Positions 1-3,680 of a stretch of DNA of 7,801 nucleotides are shown here, piece by piece. The DNA comes from Clostridiales bacterium (GTDB lineage Bacteria; Bacillota; Clostridia; Christensenellales; CAG-138). A program made the translations under genes and the position numbers. A model generated the notes under the pieces. The model saw only the letters and a program-made list of their open reading frames with translations, did not search any database and was not told the DNA's origin. How positions within the stretch are numbered: position 1 is the first letter of the stretch; every line of letters begins with the position of its first letter. The DNA is taken from contig WRCT01000081.1 in assembly GCA_009783775.1 (NCBI GenBank), positions 1-7,801 of the forward strand. Reading direction: 5' to 3'.

Positions 1-1628
1 CAGCTACGCTGGCCTCCCCCCTCGGGGAGGGGGGCTTGCAAGGAAGAAATAAAGTCTTCATAACCTTTTTCCGCAGCAACTAACTTCGCCGAACGGATAT
101 GAATGGATTCCTCGTAGAAGTTGCGCGTGCACTTGTCCATGCAGCGGTGGGAGCAGATCGTGCCCGTGATAAAGGGCAGCGGGTTTTTCTCGCAGATGAG
201 CGTCAGGGCCTCCCTGTATTTGCCTTGGCCGACCAGCTCCAGGTATTCGGGAATATCCTGCTTGATTGGGCAGCCGCCACGGCAGGGCGCGGTGAAACAG
301 TTGACCAGCGGGACTTTTTCGTCCAGCTTGCGGTTGGGCAGGGGTTTGATCGCCTTTCTGCCGCGCTCGCTGACCCGACTTTGCTCGGCCAGTTTGGCCA
401 CGGCCGCCGCGTTCACGCCCGCGAAGGGCGCGTAGTCTGCCGCACGCAGGGCGTCGGCCATCTGGGTCAAGCGCCCGTAGCCGCCGGGTTTTAAGAGGGT
501 GGTGGCCAGGGTAATCGGCCAGACGCCCGCCTCAAAGAGCGGAATGATATTGAAGGCGTCGATGCCGCCCGAGAAGGACAGGCGCAGCTTGCCGTCGAAA
601 GCTGTGGCAAAACGGGCCGCCATTTCGATGGTCAGCGGGTAGAGCGCGCGCCCGCTCATGTACATCTCCTCGCTGGGCAGTTCGTTTGCCTTGACCTGCG
701 CGGGGAAGGTGTTGGAGAGCTTGAGCCCGAAGGTCAGGCCGTTGCCTCCCGCCAGCGCCAGCAGCCGCTCGAACATGGGCACGGCGTCCTTGTATTGCAG
801 GTCGGCGTTGAAGTGGTGCTCGTCAAAGGCGACATAGTCAAAGCCCAGGTTGTCGAGCGTTTCACGCACGAAGGCATAACCCAGGATGGTCGGATTGCAC
901 TTGACGAAGGTGTGCAGTTTTTTGGCGGAAATGAGATAGGACGCGATCCGCTCAATCTCCTGTGGCGGGCAGCCGTGCAGGGTCGAGAGGCAGATCGAAC
1001 GGCAGACATGGGGGCTGATGGTCGCAAGGTAACCTTCGTCCACCTTGGAGAACCGGTGCAGGTTTTCTTTGGCCCAGGCCAAACACTCGGCCCAGACGGG
1101 CGTGTTTTGCGCGTCCTTGAGGCCCTCGATGAAACCGTCGATCTTGGGCGTGGTGATGCCAGCAAAGTCGTAACCCACGCTCATGTTGAAGACAAAGCCG
1201 TCCGGATCGCCCCAGCCGAATTCACGGGCCAACAGCTTTAGGGCGAACCAGCCCTTGATGTACTCGTCCATGGCCTCCCCTACGGTCAGTTCGGTGGACC
1301 ACTCGCAGTTGTAGCATTCGTCTTCGGCCACGATACAGGGTTTGCCGATACAGGCGGCCAGCTCGTCGCCGTCCATGATCTGCACGGTCTTGAGCTCGAA
1401 AAAGCGGCTGCCCGCGTAATAGGCGGCGATCAGGTTCTGCGCCAGCTGGGTGTGCGGGCCGGCGGCTGGGCCGAAGGGCGTCTCGAGCTTTTCGCCGAAG
1501 AGGTCCAGGGTCTTGCCCTGTTGGGGCGCAAAGGCTTTCTTTACGCCGAAGACGCTGCCGCCCGGCAGTTCGTTTAGGATCCAGTCCATCAGCGCGGCGT
1601 AGGGTATGGGTGTCATGCGATCAGACAT
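1..1628 (-). CDS. ygfK: YgfK-type putative selenate reductase / DPD-like flavo-Fe-S oxidoreductase subunit, 3' end beyond window
   Basis: The frame is open from an ATG at 1628 through the left edge, giving 542 residues of a family whose E. coli member is about 1,030 aa. The start is supported by GGAGGAAG at 1635-1642, 6 nt away. Residues about 30-400 resemble a dihydroorotate/dihydropyrimidine-dehydrogenase-like barrel: PFGPAAGPHTQLAQN (51-65), ELKTVQ (78-83), a STLHGCPP segment, and SFSGGIDAF (351-359), which looks like an FMN-phosphate loop. A GltD/DPD-like double 4Fe-4S domain follows, with Cys444, Cys449 and Cys453, then NPLP, then Cys492, Cys496 and Cys500. The FAD/NAD domains expected next lie off the window. 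Family knowledge: these proteins were named for selenate reduction, but homologs sit in purine/xanthine catabolism loci and the substrate is unsettled. It lies downstream of hpf in the same direction. The last visible codons (PLPEGGG) come from a GC-rich palindrome, so the frame may be interrupted just outside the window. Confidence 0.87.
   Translation of the reverse strand, partial: MSDRMTPIPYAALMDWILNELPGGSVFGVKKAFAPQQGKTLDLFGEKLETPFGPAAGPHTQLAQNLIAAYYAGSRFFELKTVQIMDGDELAACIGKPCIVAEDECYNCEWSTELTVGEAMDEYIKGWFALKLLAREFGWGDPDGFVFNMSVGYDFAGITTPKIDGFIEGLKDAQNTPVWAECLAWAKENLHRFSKVDEGYLATISPHVCRSICLSTLHGCPPQEIERIASYLISAKKLHTFVKCNPTILGYAFVRETLDNLGFDYVAFDEHHFNADLQYKDAVPMFERLLALAGGNGLTFGLKLSNTFPAQVKANELPSEEMYMSGRALYPLTIEMAARFATAFDGKLRLSFSGGIDAFNIIPLFEAGVWPITLATTLLKPGGYGRLTQMADALRAADYAPFAGVNAAAVAKLAEQSRVSERGRKAIKPLPNRKLDEKVPLVNCFTAPCRGGCPIKQDIPEYLELVGQGKYREALTLICEKNPLPFITGTICSHRCMDKCTRNFYEESIHIRSAKLVAAEKGYEDFISSLQAPLPEGGGQRS
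13..30. repeat. GC-rich palindrome inside the ygfK frame
   Basis: CCTCCCC at 13-19 is complementary to GGGGAGG at 24-30 around a CCTC loop, with further G/C runs to 35. On the minus strand it is read in the ygfK frame as part of QAPLPEGGGQRS. In the family this spot is the linker between the Fe-S domain and the FAD-binding domain, where low conservation is expected. It resembles the dispersed hairpin repeats common in many clostridial genomes. That is inference, because only one copy is visible and the left edge cuts the context. Confidence 0.4.
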
Positions 1629-1657
1629 AGGTAACTTCCTCCGATTCAATATTGATT

Positions 1658-1761
1658 GTCATTGCGGCCCCCGAGCCGCAATCTCATTTCCTAATTAGAT
1701 TGCGGGTCAGTCCACCCCACCAAATCTGCGGATTTGGCGGGGCCCCCGGGCCCGCAATGAC
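1658..1761. repeat. 104-bp palindromic MITE-like / REP-like intergenic element
   Basis: The ends are inverted copies: GTCATTGCGG at 1658-1667 and CCGCAATGAC at 1752-1761 (10 of 10). Inside lie two more hairpins. CCGCAATCT (1676-1684) pairs with AGATTGCGG (1697-1705), and CCCCACCAAATC (1715-1726) pairs with the segment at 1730-1742, with one wobble or mismatch. The CCGCAAT motif of the first internal hairpin echoes the ends. It fills most of the 143-bp gap between hpf and ygfK, so it would be transcribed if they form one unit. It carries no coding sequence. It resembles non-autonomous, RNA-folding dispersed repeats; it has no T-tract typical of a rho-independent terminator. Confidence 0.7.
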
Positions 1762-1771
1762 GTTAAAATGG

Positions 1772-2293
1772 CTAGTCCGGCTCGATCAGGCCCAGGTTCC
1801 CGTCCTTGCGGGAGTAGAGCACGTTGATCTTTCCGGTTTCGGCATTTTCGAAGACATAGAACGAGTGGCCGACGAGCGCCATTTGCAGGATCGCCTCCTC
1901 CTCGCTCATGGGCTTGATCTGGAAACGCTTGACGCGCACGACGCGCGGCGTGTGGTCCTCGGCGGCGGGTTCCTCGGGATAGTGCGCGGCAAAGGCGTCC
2001 TCGCGCAGGCCCTTTTTCAGGTTGCTCTTGTGCTTGCGGATCTGCCGCTCGAGCTTGTCCAATGCGGCGTCGATGGAGGCGTACATATCGCCCGAGATTT
2101 CCTCGCTGCGAATGAAACGGCCCTGATGCGGGATTGTGATTTCAACGATGTGACGGTTTTTCTCAACGGAGAGCGTGACGTGCGCCTCCGCGTCGCTGGG
2201 AAAGAAACGTTCCAGTTTTCCCATCTTCTTTTCTACCGTTTCGCGCAGGTAGGCGGAGACCTCCAGGTTCTTTCCCGAAATCAAAATACGCAT
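1772..2293 (-). CDS. hpf: Ribosome hibernation-promoting factor, long form (HPF/YfiA family)
   Basis: This 173-aa protein has both domains of long HPF. Residues 1-100 form the ribosome-binding domain, starting MRILISGKNLEVS and including the basic helix around KLERQIRKHKSNLKK (80-94). A short acidic linker follows (about 105-116). Residues 117-173 form the C-terminal dimerization domain, with RVVRVKRFQIKPMSEEEA and a terminal NVLYSRKDGNLGLIEPD. Family knowledge: the N-domain sits in the decoding site of the 30S subunit, and the C-domain pairs two 70S ribosomes into inactive 100S dimers in stationary phase or stress. Length is slightly below the usual 180-190 aa. The ATG at 2293 has AAGGAG (2302-2307 on the plus strand as ctcctt) about 8 nt upstream. 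It lies 143 bp upstream of ygfK in the same direction, and an AT-rich leader precedes it. No frameshift or missing conserved block was seen. Confidence 0.96.
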   Translation of the reverse strand: MRILISGKNLEVSAYLRETVEKKMGKLERFFPSDAEAHVTLSVEKNRHIVEITIPHQGRFIRSEEISGDMYASIDAALDKLERQIRKHKSNLKKGLREDAFAAHYPEEPAAEDHTPRVVRVKRFQIKPMSEEEAILQMALVGHSFYVFENAETGKINVLYSRKDGNLGLIEPD

Positions 2294-2307
2294 AGCTTAC
2301 ACTCCTT

Positions 2308-2440
2308 TTATGTTAAATTTAAGGCATTGTATAATACCTGTACTTATCATAACATATTTTGACGAAGATTTCCACAAAATTCGTTACAGTTTCTTTGCAT
2401 TTTATACATACTTAAGTCAAGAAAGCACCTTATAATGGTA
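2308..2440 (-). promoter_or_regulatory. AT-rich 5' leader of hpf, probable promoter region
   Basis: This very AT-rich stretch separates the hpf ribosome-binding site from repeat element A. Several -10-like boxes occur on the minus strand (TATTAT/TATACA near 2328-2336, TATGAT near 2345-2350, TATAAA near 2401-2406). None pairs at 16-18 bp with a good TTGACA-like box, so I do not place a specific promoter. A TTGACT at 2415-2420 lies only 8 bp from TATAAA. HPF genes are often under stress or stationary-phase sigma factors, which might explain the lack of a clear housekeeping promoter; that is inference. Confidence 0.35.
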
Positions 2441-2550
2441 ATAACAAAGAAAAGGTTTTTTCATTTTTTACCTTCCTCCTTTGTGATCCCCCCCAACAGG
2501 TATGCCTCCCCCAAACCAAAAACCATCTGCGCAAGATGGTTTTTGGTTTG
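2440..2550 (-). repeat. Composite repeat element, copy A (inverted relative to 3466-3625)
   Basis: Read on the minus strand, this element contains a CCAAAAACC-stem hairpin (2512-2550), then TTTGGGGGAGG, then CACAAAGGAGGAA (2473-2485), then AATGAAAAAACCTTTTCTTTGTT. The copy at 3466-3625 has the same parts in the same order: 13 of 13 bases identical over CACAAAGGAGGAA, and AACCTTTTCT shared further on. The Shine-Dalgarno-like AAAGGAGG precedes ATG 2464, which opens only a 15-codon ORF (MKKPFLCYYHYKVLS). CAAAGGAGGAAGG (2471-2483) can pair with CCTTTTCTTTG (2445-2455), which would bury the Shine-Dalgarno. I do not recognise the element. Confidence 0.6.
2512..2550. terminator. Perfect 17-bp hairpin, bidirectional terminator-like
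   Basis: The left arm 2512-2528 and right arm 2534-2550 are perfectly complementary around the 5-nt loop GCGCA. The stem is A/T-rich at the outside and carries T-runs (GGTTTTTGG) on both strands, so it could stop transcription from either side. Most likely it serves the minus-strand 71-aa gene and insulates hpf from readthrough. It is also the first part of repeat element A. Confidence 0.65.
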
Positions 2551-2557
2551 TTTGCAT

Positions 2558-2585
2558 AGAGTGAAGAGTGGAGTGTGAAGAGTGA
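2558..2585 (+). repeat. Heptamer tract, four units (AGAGTGA-like)
   Basis: There are four consecutive 7-mers: AGAGTGA, AGAGTGG, AGTGTGA, AGAGTGA. An 11-nt linker leads to the hairpin at 2597-2614 on the plus strand. It faces the tract at 2661-2688, which runs in the opposite orientation, so the two tracts bracket the pair of hairpins. Confidence 0.75.
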
Positions 2586-2596
2586 AACAAAGGAAG

Positions 2597-2614
2597 AAAA
2601 CCCTATGGGTTTTT
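2597..2614 (+). terminator. Short hairpin with A-rich/T-rich stem
   Basis: AAAACCC (2597-2603) pairs with GGGTTTT (2607-2613) over a TAT loop, with one more T after. No plus-strand gene ends here, so a terminator role is doubtful in that direction. On the minus strand it could back up the hairpin at 2629-2651. It is the hairpin half of a heptamer-plus-hairpin module. Confidence 0.45.
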
Positions 2615-2628
2615 CAATAATTGTATCT

Positions 2629-2651
2629 AAAACTACCGCAAGGTAGTTTTT
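2629..2651 (-). terminator. Terminator-like hairpin downstream of the 71-aa gene
   Basis: AAAACTACC (2629-2637) pairs with GGTAGTTTT (2642-2650) around a 4-nt loop (GCAA on the plus strand, TTGC on the minus strand). A/T runs flank both arms. It lies 42 bp past the stop of the 71-aa gene, behind its heptamer tract, and is a reasonable rho-independent terminator for that gene. Confidence 0.6.
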
Positions 2652-2660
2652 CCATTCGTT

Positions 2661-2688
2661 CCACTCTCCACTCTAAACTCTTTACTCT
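2661..2688 (-). repeat. Heptamer tract, four units, right after the 71-aa gene
   Basis: The plus strand shows CCACTCT, CCACTCT, AAACTCT, TTACTCT. The minus strand therefore reads AGAGTAA, AGAGTTT, AGAGTGG, AGAGTGG, followed by AACGAATGG and the hairpin at 2629-2651. The last two units plus ARCGAATG match the arrangement after the 111-aa gene (3377-3398). Confidence 0.78.
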
Positions 2689-2692
2689 TTTT

Positions 2693-2908
2693 TCACACCC
2701 GCAGCCGCTCAATCACCTCGCGCATTTTTCGCTTTTGCTCGGGGGTCAGCATGGGCGAAATCATTTCGTAAATCTCCTCCATCTTCGAGCCAGACAGCTC
2801 GCCCCGCGCTTGCTGTTCGCGCACCGTCGCCCCCAGATCGTCCATCAGTTCCTCGCGGCTCTTGCCCCTGCTCATCTGAATAAAACGCTGCATTTCCTCA
2901 TATGTCAT
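2693..2908 (-). CDS. Small helical protein of unknown function (71 aa)
   Basis: I do not recognise this family. The protein is short, charged and probably all helical. A first helix runs about residues 2-34 (TYEEMQRFI ... REQQA), a Gly-containing break follows (ARGELSGS, 35-41), and a second helical stretch carries MEEIYEMISPMLTPEQKRKM (43-62). It has no cysteine, signal peptide or membrane segment, so a cytoplasmic role is likely. The ATG at 2908 has a strong GGAGGT (2917-2922 on the plus strand as acctcc) about 8 nt upstream, and codon use is GC-rich like its neighbours, both arguing for a real gene. It is divergent from the 111-aa gene across 107 bp, so shared control is possible. Immediately after its TGA come heptamers and a hairpin. 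Confidence 0.8.
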   Translation of the reverse strand: MTYEEMQRFIQMSRGKSREELMDDLGATVREQQARGELSGSKMEEIYEMISPMLTPEQKRKMREVIERLRV

Positions 2909-3015
2909 GGCCTGATACCTCCACAGTTAATCTTACATATTTCTATTTTATTCAGCGGGCACAGAGAAGGTGCCGCCGGAATAGAATATGGAATAGAGAA
3001 GAAAAGAGGAAAATT
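2909..3015. promoter_or_regulatory. Divergent start region of the two small genes
   Basis: This 107-bp gap must carry the start signals for both genes. It includes the ribosome-binding site of the 71-aa gene (2917-2922) and, for the 111-aa gene, AGAGGA at 3005-3010, 5 nt before ATG 3016. A short inverted repeat GGCAC (2959-2963) / GTGCC (2970-2974) sits near the centre and might be an operator or RNA hairpin. -10-like boxes are present (TAGAAT near 2982 on plus, TAAAAT near 2945-2950 on minus), but I see no convincing -35 partners. Confidence 0.4.
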
Positions 3016-3351
3016 ATGTTTGAAAAACCACAACAGCCGCCCACCGAGACGCAGGGCCCGCCGCAAGACCCGCTGACCTCGCCCCTGTCCTGCGCGGTCG
3101 CGCTGGGAGAGTATATTCGCCTGGAATACGGCAAGCAGGGCGTGCAGGAGTTTGTCCAATCCCTGTCGCGGCTGGTGCCGCAGGAGCTGTGCGGGCAGAT
3201 GGCCGAGCGCCTGCACGTCGCGCCGCCCGCGCCGCCCCCGCCGCTGTTTCGCGAGTACGCCGCGCCGCCCCGACGGCAGCCGGAGATGGGCATGGACCAG
3301 ATCATGCAGATGATGCAAATGATGCAGATGATGGGAAAGGTGAACGGCTGA
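3016..3351 (+). CDS. Pro-rich small protein with Met-Gln-rich C-terminal tail, unknown function (111 aa)
   Basis: I do not recognise the family. The start at ATG 3016 is chosen over upstream in-frame starts because AGAGGA lies 5 nt away and the upstream part has poor coding character and overlaps the divergent gene. The layout is a Pro/Gln-rich N-terminus (1-23), a likely helical core (24-68, including GEYIRLEYGKQGVQEFVQSL), a Pro-rich linker (APPAPPPPLF, about 69-78), and a tail beginning DQIMQMM. In the tail, residues 97-106 are built from tandem ATGATGCAR 9-mers (3304-3333), giving Met-Met-Gln repeats. It has no signal peptide or membrane segment. The methionine-rich tail might form a sticky amphipathic helix or bind a metal or partner; this is speculation. 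It is divergent from the 71-aa gene and convergent with polC. Its stop codon lies in the loop of a hairpin. Confidence 0.78.
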   Translation: MFEKPQQPPTETQGPPQDPLTSPLSCAVALGEYIRLEYGKQGVQEFVQSLSRLVPQELCGQMAERLHVAPPAPPPPLFREYAAPPRRQPEMGMDQIMQMMQMMQMMGKVNG

Positions 3352-3361
3352 GGCCGTTCAC
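3340..3361 (+). other. Hairpin enclosing the stop codon of the 111-aa gene
   Basis: GTGAACGGC (3340-3348) pairs perfectly with GCCGTTCAC (3353-3361). The 4-nt loop TGAG contains the stop codon TGA (3349-3351). No T-tract follows, so it is not a classical terminator by itself. It could protect the mRNA 3' end or affect termination of translation; function is inferred only. Confidence 0.55.
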
Positions 3362-3362
3362 C

Positions 3363-3390
3363 AGAGTGGAGTGTTGAGAGTGGAGAGTGG
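3363..3390 (+). repeat. Heptamer tract, four units, after the 111-aa gene
   Basis: The units are AGAGTGG, AGTGTTG, AGAGTGG, AGAGTGG, then AGCGAATGTG and the hairpin at 3401. This is the same arrangement, in the same orientation relative to the gene, as behind the 71-aa gene. Confidence 0.78.
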
Positions 3391-3400
3391 AGCGAATGTG

Positions 3401-3422
3401 AAAATAGCTCCGCTATTTTTTT
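3401..3422 (+). terminator. Rho-independent terminator of the 111-aa gene
   Basis: AAAATAGC (3401-3408) pairs with GCTATTTT (3412-3419) around a TCC loop, and a 7-T run ends at 3422. The T-tract and position 50 bp after the stop make it the best terminator candidate for the plus-strand gene. An alternative pairing of GGAGC (3389-3393) with GCTCC (3407-3411) is possible. Confidence 0.65.
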
Positions 3423-3465
3423 GATTTTATGAAAGACACATCGCCGTCCCTTTGATGAAGCGAAG

Positions 3466-3625
3466 CACAAAAAACCAAAAACCGCCCGAGGGGGGAGACG
3501 AGCGGTTTTTTGGCTGGGCGCTTTGAAAATCGCAGCGCCCTATTTGGGGGGAGGTAAGGGATGGTTTCACAAAGGAGGAAAGGAAGAATGAAGAAAACCT
3601 TTTCTCTTTGTTGTCTTTATTGTAA
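3466..3625 (+). repeat. Composite repeat element, copy B (inverted relative to 2440-2550)
   Basis: This copy has a CCAAAAACC hairpin (3475-3513), then TTTGGGGGGAGG (3543-3554), CACAAAGGAGGAA (3568-3580), and AATGAAGAAAACCTTTTCTC (3587 on). It shares order and much sequence with the element at 2440-2550. It also has an additional hairpin, GGGCGCT (3516-3522) with AGCGCCC (3534-3540), absent from copy A. The Shine-Dalgarno-like AAAGGAGG lies in CAAAGGAGGAAAGG (3570-3583), which can pair with CCTTTTCTCTTTG (3598-3610), leaving the ATG in the loop. Confidence 0.6.
3475..3513 (+). terminator. Terminator-like hairpin between the convergent 111-aa gene and polC
   Basis: CCAAAAACCGC (3475-3485) pairs with GCGGTTTTTTGG (3502-3513) with one bulged T. 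The loop is G-rich. T-runs appear on both strands, so it may stop the 111-aa transcript and also, from the other side, polC, whose stop codon is about 165 bp away. Confidence 0.55.
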
Positions 3626-3680
3626 ACCCTCATTTTGGCAAAAGTATGTCAGCAATGGAAAAGAAATGAAAAAGCATTAA
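3588..3680 (+). CDS. Possible 30-aa ORF with strong ribosome-binding site, doubtful
   Basis: ATG 3588 follows AAAGGAGGAAAGG with good spacing and opens 30 codons starting MKKTFSLCCLYCKPSFWQKY. The TAA at 3678-3680 overlaps the polC stop on the other strand. The start looks like that of a secretion signal (two Lys, then Leu/Cys), but no hydrophobic stretch of proper length follows. The same SD-ATGAA block recurs in copy A with a different, 15-codon ORF. It is therefore more likely part of a repeat, or the relic of a gene start, than a conserved peptide. Confidence 0.2.
   Translation: MKKTFSLCCLYCKPSFWQKYVSNGKEMKKH

Larger units (their letters stand above)
2294..2692. other. 399-bp repeat-rich spacer between hpf and the 71-aa gene
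   Basis: This spacer has no convincing gene. From right to left, which is downstream of the 71-aa gene, it holds a heptamer tract (2661-2688), a hairpin (2629-2651), a second hairpin (2597-2614), a second heptamer tract (2558-2585), a long 17-bp hairpin (2512-2550), a G-rich stretch, an SD-like leader with a 15-codon ORF (2417-2464, minus), and the AT-rich hpf leader. Its order mirrors the spacer at 3352-3676 in inverted orientation. Confidence 0.75.
3352..3676. other. 325-bp repeat-rich spacer between the 111-aa gene and polC
   Basis: In order it holds the right arm of the stop-codon hairpin, a four-unit heptamer tract (3363-3390), a hairpin with T-tract (3401-3422), about 50 bp without recognisable structure, a CCAAAAACC hairpin (3475-3513), a GGGCGCT/AGCGCCC hairpin (3516-3540), and an SD-like leader with a 30-codon ORF that runs into the end of polC. 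No well-supported gene is present. Confidence 0.75.

Noticed and set aside
734..1165. 143-codon minus-strand ORF within the ygfK region
   Set aside because: It is an off-frame reading of GC-rich ygfK DNA; its Ser/Pro/Arg-rich composition is typical of a shadow frame.
1652..2362. 236-codon plus-strand ORF across hpf
   Set aside because: It lies antisense to the clear hpf gene, has no ribosome-binding site, and its first part is the palindromic repeat.
2558..2688. CRISPR-like array
   Set aside because: Units are only 7 bp with no unique spacers between them, and no cas gene is present.
2902..3015. Upstream extension of the 111-aa gene to 2902
   Set aside because: It would overlap the start of the divergent gene and include AT-rich non-coding DNA; ATG 3016 has its own Shine-Dalgarno.
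2952..3470. 172-codon minus-strand ORF over the 111-aa gene
   Set aside because: Antisense to the Met/Pro-rich gene; its Ile/Cys/Met repeats are the reverse reading of the ATGATGCAR repeats.
3423..3474. Riboswitch before copy B
   Set aside because: The stretch matches no aptamer consensus I know, and no real gene follows in the sense direction.
3427..3633. 68-codon minus-strand ORF between polC and the 111-aa gene
   Set aside because: It covers the terminator hairpins and repeat copy B, has no ribosome-binding site, and has the composition of repeat-derived sequence.
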